A stretch of 38,141 nt of DNA from assembly GCA_012728755.1 (NCBI GenBank), contig JAAYEL010000066.1, forward strand, positions 1-38,141, read 5' to 3'. The position numbers were made by a program, and so were the translations under genes. This document shows, piece by piece, positions 14,418 to 27,442 of the stretch; within the stretch, counting starts at the first letter, position 1, and every line of letters starts with the position of its first letter. The notes under the pieces were generated by a model. It was given only the letters and a program-made list of their open reading frames with translations. It did no database searches and was not told the DNA's origin. Source of the DNA: Tissierellia bacterium (lineage in GTDB: Bacteria > Bacillota > Clostridia > Tissierellales > Peptoniphilaceae).

Positions 14418-16244
14418 ATGAAAGTTACAAAACAAAATATCAAGTATTTGATTATGGATATTATTATCATTGCATTATCTGCTTATCTTGCTTTGATATT
14501 GAGATTTGAAGGAAATAATATCCCTAGTTTATATATGGATGCATTCAAAAAATACATACTAATTTTTGTAGGTATTAAGATTTTATTTTACCTGATTATT
14601 AACGTTTATTCGATATATTGGCCTAAAGCCAGTGTAGCTGAAGCTATGACGGTAGCCGTATCTGTAGCTGTCACTAGCTTAATTATGCTAGTTGTCATCA
14701 ATTACTTTAGAGTCGTACCTATATCAACTATAATTATCGCGGCAATTATTGAGTTAATACTTATGGGATTTTTTAGATTTATCTCAAGATTTAGAGATGA
14801 ATCTTCTAGAGGAGAAAAATCTAATAAGAAGATATTAATCGTTGGTGCAGGAAGCGCTGGATTGATGCTTGCAAACGAGATTAAAAGACATGCTCATGTT
14901 GGAGAAGTTGTTGGGTTTGTAGATGATGATCAGTACAAAGCAAAGACAGTTATCAGTGGTTTTAAAGTTCTTGGCAATAGTACCATGATCCCTGAATTAC
15001 TTGATACATATGAAGTAGATGAGCTTATCGTAGCTATTCCTTCAGCAAGTAAAAAAAGAAAAGCTGATATAATCAAAAGCGTTAAAGATCATAATATTAA
15101 GATTAAGACAGTGCCAAGCTTGTATGAGATAATTGATTCGAAAGTATCTTTATCAGAAGTTAGAGAAGTTAGTATAGATGATTTATTGGGAAGAGAACCT
15201 GTTAAGCTTGATAGTTCATACTTGCATAAATTGATCAATGATAAAGTTGTATTGGTTACTGGTGGTGGTGGATCAATTGGTTCGGAATTGTGTAGACAAA
15301 TCGCAAAGTATGGTCCTAAGAAACTTGTTATTCTTGATATTTATGAGAATAACGCTTATGAGATTCAACTAGAATTAATAGAAAATCATCCTCAATTAGA
15401 CCTTGAAGTTTGTATAGAAAATATAAGAGAAAAAGATAGGATGGATATTATCTTTGATCACTATAGACCAAATTTGGTATTCCATGCAGCAGCTCATAAG
15501 CATGTACCTCTAATGGAGGATAGCTATACATCAGCTATTAAAAACAACATCTTTGGTACTAGAAATTTACTTAATATGGCTGATAAGTATGGTGTAGAAA
15601 GATTTGTAAATATATCTACAGATAAGGCAGTAAATCCTACAAATATCATGGGAGCTACAAAGAGAGTTATCGAGATAATGCTTCAATCGATTGATAAGCA
15701 GTCAAATACTAGCTTTGTTGCTGTAAGATTCGGTAATGTACTTGGGTCTAATGGTTCAGTTATCCCATTATTTAAAAAGCAAATCGCTAAAGGTGGTCCT
15801 GTTACTGTAACGGATAAAGATATCATAAGATATTTTATGACTATCCCTGAAGCTTGTTCTTTAGTGCTTCAAGCCGGAGCTATCGCAAGAGGTGGAGAGA
15901 TATTTATACTTGATATGGGAGAACCTGTCAAGATAGTAGATTTAGCAGAAAATCTTATCTCACTATCAGGATTTGTTCCATATAGAGATATCGAAATTAA
16001 ATTTACAGGATTAAGACCTGGTGAAAAACTGTATGAAGAATTAATCTTAAATCTTGAAAATAGCGACAAGACGGTTTTTGAAAAAATCTATATAGAAAAG
16101 CCAGTCATACATGATCAAGAAAAGCTTCAAGAAGTATTAAGTAAACTTGAAGTGTTAACTCATGGTGCTACAAAACAAGAAGTGATTGATACTCTTAAAG
16201 AATTAGTTCCAGAATTTAATCATAAAGAAAATAGAGTTGAATAA
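14418..16244 (+). CDS. Membrane-bound NDP-sugar 4,6-dehydratase (CapD/PglF/WbpM type)
   Basis: 608 residues. Four N-terminal membrane helices (about 9-115) precede a first Rossmann domain (GAGSAG at about 137-142) and the catalytic SDR domain starting with VTGGGGSIGSE near 277-287. FHAAAHKHVPLMEDS and STDKAVNPTNIMGATKR are typical of the large UDP-GlcNAc 4,6-dehydratases, in which Met replaces the usual Tyr of YxxxK. LRPGEKLYEEL is near the C-terminus. Such enzymes make 4-keto-6-deoxy sugars for capsule, glycans or glycoprotein modification. AAAGAGG precedes ATG 14418. No sugar-transferase genes adjoin it, so the end product is unknown. Confidence 0.9.
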   Translation: MKVTKQNIKYLIMDIIIIALSAYLALILRFEGNNIPSLYMDAFKKYILIFVGIKILFYLIINVYSIYWPKASVAEAMTVAVSVAVTSLIMLVVINYFRVVPISTIIIAAIIELILMGFFRFISRFRDESSRGEKSNKKILIVGAGSAGLMLANEIKRHAHVGEVVGFVDDDQYKAKTVISGFKVLGNSTMIPELLDTYEVDELIVAIPSASKKRKADIIKSVKDHNIKIKTVPSLYEIIDSKVSLSEVREVSIDDLLGREPVKLDSSYLHKLINDKVVLVTGGGGSIGSELCRQIAKYGPKKLVILDIYENNAYEIQLELIENHPQLDLEVCIENIREKDRMDIIFDHYRPNLVFHAAAHKHVPLMEDSYTSAIKNNIFGTRNLLNMADKYGVERFVNISTDKAVNPTNIMGATKRVIEIMLQSIDKQSNTSFVAVRFGNVLGSNGSVIPLFKKQIAKGGPVTVTDKDIIRYFMTIPEACSLVLQAGAIARGGEIFILDMGEPVKIVDLAENLISLSGFVPYRDIEIKFTGLRPGEKLYEELILNLENSDKTVFEKIYIEKPVIHDQEKLQEVLSKLEVLTHGATKQEVIDTLKELVPEFNHKENRVE

Positions 16245-16247
16245 TAA

Positions 16248-16293
16248 AGGCTACTAGGCTATTCCAATAACGGGATAGTTTAGTAGCTTTTTT
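16248..16293 (+). terminator. Intrinsic terminator of the dehydratase gene
   Basis: GCTACTAGGCTATTCC (16250-16265) pairs with GGGATAGTTTAGTAGC (16272-16287), wobble pairs included, around a 6-nt loop. Six T follow. Confidence 0.87.
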
Positions 16294-16382
16294 GTTAAAA
16301 TGCATTTAAATACATAATAATGTATAAACGAACTATGTAAAGGATATAAAAGTCTTGAAAATAAGAGTTTAGGAGGAAGGTC

Positions 16383-17564
16383 ATGAAAAAGAGAATCTTA
16401 ATAATTCTAATGGTAGTGTCAATGATACTTGGAAGCTTTAGTGGCTATCAAGTATTTGCCAATGAGAGTAGTAGTGCTCTTAATACAGAAAGAATAGAAT
16501 TAAACACAACAGATACAGCTAATCCTAAGATAGTAGACATTAGTATCGGGTCGAATCGTCAATACACTCCTGGTGAAAAGGTAAGTGGAACATTAACAGT
16601 GAGGACTGATAGCGATATAAAGTATATCAGGATAACTATTAAAAATCTAAATCCAGACACAGCACCATATACATATTTAATGTGCGACATTAATCAAGAT
16701 GGCGCTTCATATATATATGACTCCAATGGAGATAGAATTTATTATTGGTCCGTGGATGTTCCAGTAGATTCTAAGTGGGGTTATTATGAGTTATCTTCTA
16801 TACAAATGACAGACGTTGAAGGAAATAATACAATGTTTTACAATACAGATGAATCTACAGACATATACTTTTACTTTGAGGTAATGGGAACGGCAATACC
16901 AAATAGATATTATGTAAAAAATAATTCAGATTATCACGTAATGTATATAGTTTTAGGCCAAAAGTATAAAGGTCAAATGTTAAAAGGTGTAGTTTCTAAT
17001 GCTAATACACTTGCCTTTGTTGAAAATGATAGAATTGTATTTATTGACATGGATAATATAACTGAAGAACAAGTTGTGGGAACGACTTATACTAAAGGTA
17101 GTGTAAATATCAGACATGCTATGGATAACTCTATTTTGGGGACCTATCGAATGGGAACATTAGTCAATGGAATGGAGTATGATGACTATATATTTTTTTC
17201 CTATAATAGTTATTTAGCTAAAGTTCACAAGTCTTTGTTGCAATATGGAGATAGAGCTTACTATAATTTAAAGGGCACTGCCAATGTTAGAGATCAAAAA
17301 TTAAATGTTGTAGGACGTAAATATAAGGGTGATACGATATATGGCGTTATCATTGGTAACTATGTAAGATACTATGAAAATGGAGTTCGATTCATACATA
17401 AGAGTTTAGTCTCAACAGACTTTGTTAGCGGGACAGCCTATACAAAAGGCAGCTCTAATCTTAGGAGTGTTTATTCTGAAACAGTAGTACAGACTTTAAA
17501 AATAGGAGAATATTTAGAAGGCTACAGAGATGGGGATTATGTTATTTTGAAAAACAAAGAGTAG
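16383..17564 (+). CDS. Secreted protein with two SH3-like repeats
   Basis: 393 residues. A signal peptide (1-26) ends in GYQVFA. The middle (about 45-175) is a beta-rich domain with PGEKVSGTLTVRTDSD. The C-terminal half holds two diverged repeats: both have G-x-x-YKG (GQKYKGQML, GRKYKGDTI), then G-T-(T/A)-YTKGS-x-N-(I/L)R, then a G-x-L-x-x-G segment. These resemble bacterial SH3-type wall-binding modules, but the assignment is tentative. GGAGGAAGG precedes the start. The last codons are shared with the start of the truncated ABC ATPase, so the C-terminus may have been cut or re-made by the same rearrangement. The partner or substrate is unknown. Confidence 0.72.
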   Translation: MKKRILIILMVVSMILGSFSGYQVFANESSSALNTERIELNTTDTANPKIVDISIGSNRQYTPGEKVSGTLTVRTDSDIKYIRITIKNLNPDTAPYTYLMCDINQDGASYIYDSNGDRIYYWSVDVPVDSKWGYYELSSIQMTDVEGNNTMFYNTDESTDIYFYFEVMGTAIPNRYYVKNNSDYHVMYIVLGQKYKGQMLKGVVSNANTLAFVENDRIVFIDMDNITEEQVVGTTYTKGSVNIRHAMDNSILGTYRMGTLVNGMEYDDYIFFSYNSYLAKVHKSLLQYGDRAYYNLKGTANVRDQKLNVVGRKYKGDTIYGVIIGNYVRYYENGVRFIHKSLVSTDFVSGTAYTKGSSNLRSVYSETVVQTLKIGEYLEGYRDGDYVILKNKE

Positions 17565-17788
17565 CCATAGCTAGAGCGATTGTAAAAAATCCTCAGTTGA
17601 TAATCGCCGATGAACCCACAGGTGCGATTGATATAGAAACGAAAGATGCAATAATGGAACTAATAAAGGCGCTAAATAAATCTGGTAAGACAATCGTTCT
17701 TGTAACTCATGACATGCAAATAGCTGCATATGCAGATAAAGTGTATGTACTAGAGAACAAAGGATTAGTCTTAAAAAACAGTCTGTAG
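17549..17788 (+). pseudogene. 3' fragment of an ABC transporter ATP-binding subunit
   Basis: The frame encodes EKQRVAIARAIVKNP, then LIIADEPTGAID (Walker B) and VLVTHDMQ (switch His), ending in LVLKNSL. It starts exactly inside the family signature LSGGEKQR: Walker A and the first half of the protein are missing, and there is no start codon at a ribosome site. The DEPTGAID form is typical of MacB/LolD-like exporters. The 5' boundary coincides with the end of the secreted-protein gene in another frame, indicating a deletion that fused two unrelated genes. Confidence 0.83.
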
Positions 17789-17872
17789 TATTGTAAAAAT
17801 GTACCAAAATCCTAACATTTTACCAAAAAATCAAATTAATTTAGCAAATTGAGGAATATTTCTGGAAAAATG

Positions 17873-17900
17873 TTGAAAAAAGTCTAAAATATGTTATCAT
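17873..17900 (+). promoter_or_regulatory. Promoter of the pyr operon
   Basis: TTGAAA (17873-17878) and TATCAT (17895-17900) are separated by 16 bases. The leader to ATG 17937 would be about 30 nt, too short for a PyrR-type anti-terminator/terminator. Confidence 0.55.
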
Positions 17901-17936
17901 TTATATAGTAATTTTTTAGATGCTTTGGAGGCAATA

Positions 17937-18821
17937 ATGAAAAAAAGAGATTTTCTAACAATGGACGATTTATCAATAGACGACATCAACGACATATTGG
18001 ACGATTCTTTTTTATTTTCAAATTTACATAAAGGTTGGCAATTACCGCATTCGCGTTTGATTGCTAACCTTTTTTTTGAATCTAGTACAAGAACGCATTA
18101 CTCATTTATAAGTGCAGAGACACAGATGGGTGCAAAGGTGGTAGATTTTCAGCCATCGACAAGTTCAGTAAATAAAGGCGAGACATTATATGATACAGTA
18201 AAAACTTTTGAAGCAATTGGGATGGATTGTGTAGTCATAAGACATGAAGAAGATAGATATTATGAACAGTTGGAAAACATTAATATTCCGATAATAAATG
18301 CAGGTGATGGTTCTGGAAATCATCCAAGTCAGTCATTGCTAGACTTATATACTATAAAAGAGCATTTTGGTAAATTTGAAGGATTAAACCTTCTAATAGT
18401 TGGAGATATCTCACATTCAAGAGTGGCACATTCAAATATCACAACATTTGAGAGATTGGGTGGAAATGTTAAACTTTCTGGTCCGGAATTTTTGGTCGAT
18501 AGAAAGGACTTGTATGTCGATCTTGATGAAGGCGTTGCTTGGGCAGACATAGTGATGATGCTTAGGATTCAATTTGAAAGACATAAGGACAAATTTGACT
18601 TTAAGGCAGATGAATATTTAGAAAAGTTTGGTTTAACAAAGCAAAGAGAAAAAATGATGAAAGAAAATGCCATTATCATGCATCCTGCTCCAGTGAATAG
18701 GGATGTGGAGATTGACTCCGATTTGGTAGAATGTGAAAGGTCAAAAATCTTTAAGCAAATGGAAAATGGAGTATATGTTAGAAAGGCAATAATTAAGAAA
18801 GTGTTTGGAGAGGAATTTTAG
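17937..18821 (+). CDS. pyrB: Aspartate carbamoyltransferase catalytic subunit
   Basis: 294 residues from ATG 17937, preceded by TTGGAGG; the TTG at 17925 is part of that site. It joins carbamoyl phosphate and aspartate to N-carbamoyl-aspartate. Signature FFESSTRTHYSF (carbamoyl-phosphate loop), GDGSGNHPSQSLLDLYT, the 210s-type loop MLRIQFERH, and MHPAPVNRDVEI are all present. There is no pyrI regulatory gene, as in most Firmicutes. It heads an eight-gene pyr operon and its stop is immediately followed by the pyrC start. Confidence 0.96.
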   Translation: MKKRDFLTMDDLSIDDINDILDDSFLFSNLHKGWQLPHSRLIANLFFESSTRTHYSFISAETQMGAKVVDFQPSTSSVNKGETLYDTVKTFEAIGMDCVVIRHEEDRYYEQLENINIPIINAGDGSGNHPSQSLLDLYTIKEHFGKFEGLNLLIVGDISHSRVAHSNITTFERLGGNVKLSGPEFLVDRKDLYVDLDEGVAWADIVMMLRIQFERHKDKFDFKADEYLEKFGLTKQREKMMKENAIIMHPAPVNRDVEIDSDLVECERSKIFKQMENGVYVRKAIIKKVFGEEF

Positions 18822-20108
18822 ATGATATTAATTAAAAATGCCAAGATTATCGAGAAGGAAAATGAGACTTCAATCGTAGATATATTAATAGATGGTGGGA
18901 AGATAAAAGAGATAGCAAACAATATTGATGAAAATATTGTTAAGAAAGTTTATGATGCAAAAGGACAACTTACTCTACCTGGAGGAGTTGATGTGCATGT
19001 TCATCTTAGAGAACCTGGTTTTGAAGAAAAAGAAACTATCCTTACTGGAACTAGGGCGGCTCTAAGAGGTGGCTATACTACAATAATGCCAATGCCAAAT
19101 CTAAAGCCAAATCCAGATAGCATCGAAACAATAGACAAATATATGGAGATAATAGATACTACAGCGCTAGTAAATGTGTATCCCTATGCATGTATCACTG
19201 AAAAATCATTGGGTCATAAGCTTGTAGATATGAAAGGTATTAAAGAGAGATTTGGTATTTGTGCATTTACTGATGATGGAGTGGGAGTTCAATCAGGTGA
19301 CATGATGCGAGATGCCATGCACTTAGCAAAAGAAAATGAGTGTATTATAGCAGCACATACTGAAGATATGAGCTATAGAAAACCAAACTCAAGCGTACAT
19401 GATGGTGAAAATTCAAAAAAACATGGATGGATTGGCATACCTAGCGAGACTGAATACAAACAGGTAGAAAGAGATTTACAGCTAGCTTTGGAGACAGGAG
19501 CAAAGTATCACATATGTCATATGAGTGCAAAGGAAAGTGTAGAAGCACTTAGAAAGTATAAGGCGCTTGGAGCAGATGTTTCTGGAGAGGTAACAACACA
19601 TCATCTTTTATTAACCGATGGAGATGTGATTAATACAGACTATAAGATGAATCCACCTCTAAGAGATAAAGAAGATAGAAATGCTCTAATAGAAGGACTA
19701 TTAGATGGGACTATCGACTTTATCGCAAATGACCATGCTCCACATACAAAAGAAGAAAAGGATAGAGAGATGGGAAAAGCTCCATTTGGTATAGTTGGTT
19801 TAGAGACGAGTATCCCGTTAATATACACAAATTTTGTAAAGACAAAAAAGATGAATCTTGAACAATTTCAAGAAGCTATATCTACCAAACCTGCTAGAAG
19901 ATTTGGCTTTGAAAATAAGGGCAAGCTAGAAGTTGGTTATGATGCAGATATTATTGTTTTGTCGGAAGAGGATGTCATCATCGATAGAAATGACTTTTTA
20001 TCTAAAGGGAAAAATACACCATTTGATGATTATGTATGTCAGGGATTCCCAGAATATACATTTGTAAATGGAGTGTGTATGTACGAAAGAGGTAGAGTAA
20101 ATGACTAA
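18822..20108 (+). CDS. pyrC: Dihydroorotase
   Basis: 428 residues, class I type. Metal and substrate motifs: DVHVHLREPGFEEKE, the typical TRAALRGGYTT segment, AHTED, HICHMSAKES, and DFIANDHAPHTKEEK. It cyclises N-carbamoyl-aspartate to dihydroorotate. It begins directly at the base after the pyrB stop and overlaps carA by eight bases. No missing residues are noticed. Confidence 0.95.
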   Translation: MILIKNAKIIEKENETSIVDILIDGGKIKEIANNIDENIVKKVYDAKGQLTLPGGVDVHVHLREPGFEEKETILTGTRAALRGGYTTIMPMPNLKPNPDSIETIDKYMEIIDTTALVNVYPYACITEKSLGHKLVDMKGIKERFGICAFTDDGVGVQSGDMMRDAMHLAKENECIIAAHTEDMSYRKPNSSVHDGENSKKHGWIGIPSETEYKQVERDLQLALETGAKYHICHMSAKESVEALRKYKALGADVSGEVTTHHLLLTDGDVINTDYKMNPPLRDKEDRNALIEGLLDGTIDFIANDHAPHTKEEKDREMGKAPFGIVGLETSIPLIYTNFVKTKKMNLEQFQEAISTKPARRFGFENKGKLEVGYDADIIVLSEEDVIIDRNDFLSKGKNTPFDDYVCQGFPEYTFVNGVCMYERGRVND

Positions 20109-21189
20109 AAGATTTTTGGTATTAGAAGATGGCACATATTATGAGGGAAAAGCCATCGGGGGAGATGACTTTCGAGTTGGTGAGCTTGTATTTAATACAA
20201 GTATGGCAGGCTATCAGGAAGTGCTTTCAGATCCATCATATTATGGACAAATAATTACGATGACTTATCCAATGATTGGAAATTACGGTATAAATAGAGA
20301 TGGTTTTGAATCAATTACTCAGTCAATATTTGGTTTTGTTATCTCTGAACATTGCGACAATCCAAGCAATTGGAAGTCTCAAATGAGCGTTGATGAATTC
20401 CTTAAACTTAGAAATATCCCAGGGATTGAAGATATAGACACAAGAAAATTAGCCAAACATATTAGAGATAGTGAACCTTTAAAGGCTACATTTTCAGATT
20501 CGATAGAAAACTTAGATGCGATTATTAGAGAAATTAAAGAAACAAATTTAGATATTGATTTAGTTGAAATGGTGTCTATCTCAAAACCATTTCACATACC
20601 AAATGATAATGAAAAGATTGTGTTGATTGATTTTGGTTCAATCAATGACATACTTAAAGAATTAAATTCGAGGGATTTAGATATCACAGTAGTTCCTTAT
20701 GACTCAAGAGTTGATGATATATTGAGTCTTCATCCAGATGGGATAGTACTAAGCAATGGACCAGGAAATCCAAAAGCCTTGCCATTTATAATAGAGAATA
20801 TTAAAGAGTTGATCGGCAAAGCGCCTATGCTTGGTATCGGTATCGGACATCAGCTTATAGCACTTGCTTGTGGTGCTGATACGAAAAGGCTTAGAGTGGG
20901 AAATATGGGATCTAACTATCCTATAAAGAGATTGGATAATGGTAAAGTTGAGATTCAATGTAAGAATAATGCATTTGTAGTAGATAAAGATAGTTTAGAA
21001 AATACGGGACTTTCGATGACTCATCTAGGAATAAATGAAGAGACTTGTGAAGGATTAGAAGATGTGGCAAAACAAATATATTCTGTTCAATTTCACCCAA
21101 AATATTCACTAGATACTAGAAAAGAAAACCCAGTTTATAAGAAATTTATAGAGATGATTAGAGTTAATAAGGAGAGGGAAGATGCCTAA
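20101..21189 (+). CDS. carA: Carbamoyl-phosphate synthase small chain with degenerate glutaminase site
   Basis: 362 residues. The N-terminal CPSase domain is normal ([37 protein letters not shown]), and the GATase fold is recognisable from [11 protein letters not shown]. The catalytic motif, normally GICLGHQ, reads GIGIGHQ: Gly247 (GGT, 20839-20841) replaces the nucleophilic Cys. The triad Glu in FHPEAS is Lys334 (AAA at 21100-21102), although His332 remains. Nearby conserved positions have drifted too (GNMGSNYP for GHRGANHP, KNNAF for QNHGY). It should not release ammonia from glutamine and may act only as a structural partner of CarB. The frame is intact and lies inside the operon, so it is not an ordinary pseudogene. 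Confidence 0.92.
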   Translation: MTKRFLVLEDGTYYEGKAIGGDDFRVGELVFNTSMAGYQEVLSDPSYYGQIITMTYPMIGNYGINRDGFESITQSIFGFVISEHCDNPSNWKSQMSVDEFLKLRNIPGIEDIDTRKLAKHIRDSEPLKATFSDSIENLDAIIREIKETNLDIDLVEMVSISKPFHIPNDNEKIVLIDFGSINDILKELNSRDLDITVVPYDSRVDDILSLHPDGIVLSNGPGNPKALPFIIENIKELIGKAPMLGIGIGHQLIALACGADTKRLRVGNMGSNYPIKRLDNGKVEIQCKNNAFVVDKDSLENTGLSMTHLGINEETCEGLEDVAKQIYSVQFHPKYSLDTRKENPVYKKFIEMIRVNKEREDA

Positions 21190-24100
21190 AAGAACCGATA
21201 TAAAAAAGATAATGGTGGTTGGTTCAGGGCCGATTATCATAGGACAAGCAGCTGAGTTTGACTATTCCGGTACGCAGGCTTGTCAATCACTTAGAGAAGA
21301 GGGCTATGAAGTTATTTTGATAAATTCAAACCCTGCGACAATCATGACTGATGTCGAAGTAGCCGATAAGGTATATATCGAGCCACTTACTGTAGAGTTC
21401 GCATCAAGGATAATTCAAATGGAAAGACCTGATGCGATATTGGGAACATTTGGTGGTCAAACAGGACTTAATATAGTGGTTGATTTAGCAAATAAGGGAA
21501 TTCTTGAAGCCAATGGAGTTGAGATCCTTGGTACGAAATTAGAAGCTATAGAAAATGCTGAAGATAGAGAAAAATTCAAAAATCTTATGATTAGCTTAAA
21601 TGAGCCTATCCCAGATTCAAAGACTGTTAACAATGTTGAAGATGCTGTGACTTTTGCTGAGATGATTGGTTATCCAGTGGTTGTTAGACCAGCATTTACA
21701 CTTGGTGGTACAGGTGGAGGGTTTGCAAAGAATAAAGAACAAGTAATAGATATAACGAAAAATGGTCTTAAGCTATCACCGATGAATCAATGTCTAATAG
21801 AAAAAAGCATCGCAGGATATAAAGAAATTGAATATGAAGTAATTAGGGATTCTAACGATAATGCCATCGTAGTATGTAATATGGAAAATATCGATCCAGT
21901 AGGCATACATACCGGCGATAGTCTAGTAGTAGCTCCAACTCAAACTTTAACTAATTATGAAGCTAAGATGATGGAAACAGCTTCCCTAAAAATAATCAGA
22001 GCTCTTGAGATTTGCGGAGGATGTAATGTCCAACTAGCTCTTGATCCAAATTCATACAACTATTATGTTATCGAGGTTAATCCAAGAGTATCAAGGTCAT
22101 CAGCACTTGCTTCAAAAGCCACAGGTTATCCAATAGCAAAGATAGCAGCAAAGATAGCTGTAGGACATACTTTAGATGAGATAATTAATCCAGTTACTAA
22201 GTCTAATTATGCTTGTTTTGAACCAGCCATCGACTATATCGTAACTAAGATGGCAAGATTTCCATTTGATAAATTTGATAGTGCGGATAGAAGACTTGGC
22301 ACACAAATGAAGGCTACTGGCGAAGTAATGGCGCTTGGTAGAAATTTTGAAGAAAGTCTACTAAAGGCAATTAGATCAATAGAGATGAAAGTTGATCATC
22401 TTGACCTAAAAGATTTAAGTGATGATATAGAAGAACTTTTTGATAAGGTTGATTTTAGAGATGATACGAGAATATTTGCTATCATGAAACTTCTAAGACT
22501 TGGAGCATCCATGGACAGGATTTACCAAGAAACAAAAATCGATAAATTCTTCCTATATAAATTAATGCATATCATCGAATTAGAAGATAAGATGATTCAA
22601 AATAAGATGGATATAGATACTCTAAAAGAGCTTAAAAAATACGGTTTCTCCGATAGCTATATAGCTAGAAATTGGGGAATAACGGCAATAGAATTATATG
22701 AGTTAAGAAGAAAAAATAATCTAATACCTGTATATAAGATGGTTGATACTTGTGCTGGCGAATTTAGATCCGATACGCCATACTTTTATTCAACATATCT
22801 TGATGAAAATGAAAGTGTTAGATCTGATAGAAAAAAGGTAGTAGTGCTAGGGTCAGGACCTATTAGAATAGGTCAGGGAGTAGAATTTGACTATGCTACA
22901 GTTCATTGTGTAAAAACGCTTAAAGAAAATGGCTACGAAGCAATCGTCATAAACAACAATCCTGAAACCGTATCTACAGACTTTGCCATAAGTGACAAAC
23001 TATACTTTGAACCACTTACATTAGAAGATGTCATGCATGTCATTGATTTAGAAAATCCAGAAGGCGTGATAGTTCAATTCGGTGGGCAAACAGCACTTAA
23101 TCTAGCAGCTGGTTTAGCACAGATGGGCGTTACCATCCTTGGTACAAGCCTAGAAAATATCGACAATGCCGAAGATAGAAATAGATTTGAATCTATGCTT
23201 ACTAAACTTCAAATCCCACAACCAAAGGGAATGACTTCGATAACAGTCGAAGGAGCTCTAGAAATAGCAAATACCATAGGGTATCCTGTGTTGGTTAGAC
23301 CTTCATATGTACTTGGTGGTCGAGCTATGGAAATAGTTGGCAATGATGAAGACCTTAGAAAATACATGACAAATGCCATGAAAGAAATCACTCACGATTC
23401 ACCAATACTTATAGACAAATATGTCGTAGGTAGAGAAGTAGAGATTGATGCTATCTCAGATGGAAAAGATGTATATATACCAGGAATTATGGAACATATC
23501 GAAAGGTCAGGAGTACATTCGGGAGATTCATTTTCAGTGTATCCGCCTCAAAATTTAAGTGAAATGGTAAAACAAAAAATCGTTGAATACACCATAAAAA
23601 TAGGTCAAAGTTTTGAATTTATCGGAGTATTTAACATCCAATTTATAGTCGATAAAAACGATACAGTTTATGTATTAGAAGTAAATCCAAGGTCTAGTAG
23701 GACGATTCCATTTTTATCAAAGGTGACAAATGTAGCTATGGTAGATATAGCAACTAAAGCGATTATGGGAACAAGTTTAGAAGAACAAGGATACACAAGT
23801 GGTATAAAATCAGAAACTAAAAAGATACATGTAAAAGCTCCAGTATTCTCGTTTGCTAAGTTAAGGTCAGTAGATACGACACTTGGACCAGAGATGAAAT
23901 CAACAGGAGAGGTACTTGGTTCTGATATCACTTTAGAAAAAGCGCTATATAAAGCGATGATAGCAAGCGGTATTAAGATACCACTTTATGGCTCGGTATT
24001 ATTTACCATTTCAGATAATGATAAGACTGCAGCTCTAGAATCAGCGAGAAGATTTCAAAGAATAGGTTATGGCATATATGCTACAGAGGGTACTGCAAGA

Positions 24101-24418
24101 TATTTAAGAGAAAATGGCGTATTTGCTAAGCAAGTAAATAAAGTAAATGAAGCTAGCGAAGAAAATGAGATTTTAGTAGATGAGAATGTAGATATAAGTG
24201 ATGATACAGTTATAGATATCATAATCAAAGGCAAAGTAAATTATGTTATCAATACCATTTCACAAAACAAATCAGTGGCAAAAGACGGATTCTTAATAAG
24301 AAGATTTGCAGCAGAAAATGGCATACCTTGTTTTACATCTCTGGATACATGTGAAGCGATATTAAAGGTAATAGAATCGCAAGCTTTCAGCGTTATGTCG
24401 ATTGATGAAGAATATTAG
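21182..24418 (+). CDS. carB: Carbamoyl-phosphate synthase large chain
   Basis: 1078 residues, full length. It has two homologous ATP-grasp halves starting [25 protein letters not shown] and [23 protein letters not shown], with [16 protein letters not shown] and [17 protein letters not shown] as ATP-binding loops. A C-terminal MGS-like allosteric domain ([16 protein letters not shown]) follows. It makes carbamoyl phosphate from bicarbonate, two ATP and ammonia. Since CarA appears glutaminase-dead, free ammonia is the likely nitrogen source. It overlaps carA by eight bases, with GGAGAGGGAAG as ribosome site. Confidence 0.97.
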   Translation: MPKRTDIKKIMVVGSGPIIIGQAAEFDYSGTQACQSLREEGYEVILINSNPATIMTDVEVADKVYIEPLTVEFASRIIQMERPDAILGTFGGQTGLNIVVDLANKGILEANGVEILGTKLEAIENAEDREKFKNLMISLNEPIPDSKTVNNVEDAVTFAEMIGYPVVVRPAFTLGGTGGGFAKNKEQVIDITKNGLKLSPMNQCLIEKSIAGYKEIEYEVIRDSNDNAIVVCNMENIDPVGIHTGDSLVVAPTQTLTNYEAKMMETASLKIIRALEICGGCNVQLALDPNSYNYYVIEVNPRVSRSSALASKATGYPIAKIAAKIAVGHTLDEIINPVTKSNYACFEPAIDYIVTKMARFPFDKFDSADRRLGTQMKATGEVMALGRNFEESLLKAIRSIEMKVDHLDLKDLSDDIEELFDKVDFRDDTRIFAIMKLLRLGASMDRIYQETKIDKFFLYKLMHIIELEDKMIQNKMDIDTLKELKKYGFSDSYIARNWGITAIELYELRRKNNLIPVYKMVDTCAGEFRSDTPYFYSTYLDENESVRSDRKKVVVLGSGPIRIGQGVEFDYATVHCVKTLKENGYEAIVINNNPETVSTDFAISDKLYFEPLTLEDVMHVIDLENPEGVIVQFGGQTALNLAAGLAQMGVTILGTSLENIDNAEDRNRFESMLTKLQIPQPKGMTSITVEGALEIANTIGYPVLVRPSYVLGGRAMEIVGNDEDLRKYMTNAMKEITHDSPILIDKYVVGREVEIDAISDGKDVYIPGIMEHIERSGVHSGDSFSVYPPQNLSEMVKQKIVEYTIKIGQSFEFIGVFNIQFIVDKNDTVYVLEVNPRSSRTIPFLSKVTNVAMVDIATKAIMGTSLEEQGYTSGIKSETKKIHVKAPVFSFAKLRSVDTTLGPEMKSTGEVLGSDITLEKALYKAMIASGIKIPLYGSVLFTISDNDKTAALESARRFQRIGYGIYATEGTARYLRENGVFAKQVNKVNEASEENEILVDENVDISDDTVIDIIIKGKVNYVINTISQNKSVAKDGFLIRRFAAENGIPCFTSLDTCEAILKVIESQAFSVMSIDEEY

Positions 24419-24429
24419 AAGGAGTTGAG

Positions 24430-26769
<2,340 letters not shown>

Positions 26770-26770
26770 C

Positions 26771-27442
26771 ATGCAAGACTATAAAAAAGAATTTATTGAA
26801 TTTATGTTAGAAAATGAATCGCTAAAATTCGGGGATTTCACCCTTAAATCTGGCAGAAAATCGCCATTTTTTATGAATGCAGGTAACTACAATGACGGCC
26901 ATCAATTACTTGAGCTTTCTAAGTACTATGCACAAGCTATTCATGATAATTTTGGACTAGATTTTGACATCCTTTTTGGCCCTTCCTATAAAGGAATCCC
27001 TTTAGCTGTAGCAACTACTATGGCAATCTACTCAATGTATGGTAAGAAAATCAAATATTCTTCGAACCGTAAAGAGATAAAAGACCATGGAGATACTGGA
27101 GTATTTCTAGGAGAAAAGCTACAAGGAAAACAAAGAGTTATCATTATTGAAGATGTTACCACTTCAGGGAAGTCAATAGATGAGACTTATCCAATAATCA
27201 CTCAAAATCCAGAGGTAGAAGTAATAGGTCTAGTAGTATCACTTGATAGATGCGAACATGCCAAGGATATCCATATGAGTGCTCTAACAGAAGTTGGAAA
27301 AAAATACAATCTAAAAACTGCTTCATTGGTGACTATGGAAGAAGTTATAGACTATCTAAAAGCCCAAAATAGCGATATCCTAAGTGCTGATTTGTTAAAC
27401 AGAATAAACAAATACTATGAAGAATATGGAGTTAAAGAATAG
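26771..27442 (+). CDS. pyrE: Orotate phosphoribosyltransferase
   Basis: 223 residues. FTLKSGRKSPFFMNAG near the start, ILFGPSYKGIPLA, YSSNRKEIKDHGDTG, and the PRPP-binding IIIEDVTTSGKSIDE are the family motifs. It joins orotate to PRPP, giving OMP, the substrate of PyrF. It is the last gene of the operon. No clear terminator follows: only a 14-bp palindrome (27462-27475) and then a separate promoter. Confidence 0.95.
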   Translation: MQDYKKEFIEFMLENESLKFGDFTLKSGRKSPFFMNAGNYNDGHQLLELSKYYAQAIHDNFGLDFDILFGPSYKGIPLAVATTMAIYSMYGKKIKYSSNRKEIKDHGDTGVFLGEKLQGKQRVIIIEDVTTSGKSIDETYPIITQNPEVEVIGLVVSLDRCEHAKDIHMSALTEVGKKYNLKTASLVTMEEVIDYLKAQNSDILSADLLNRINKYYEEYGVKE

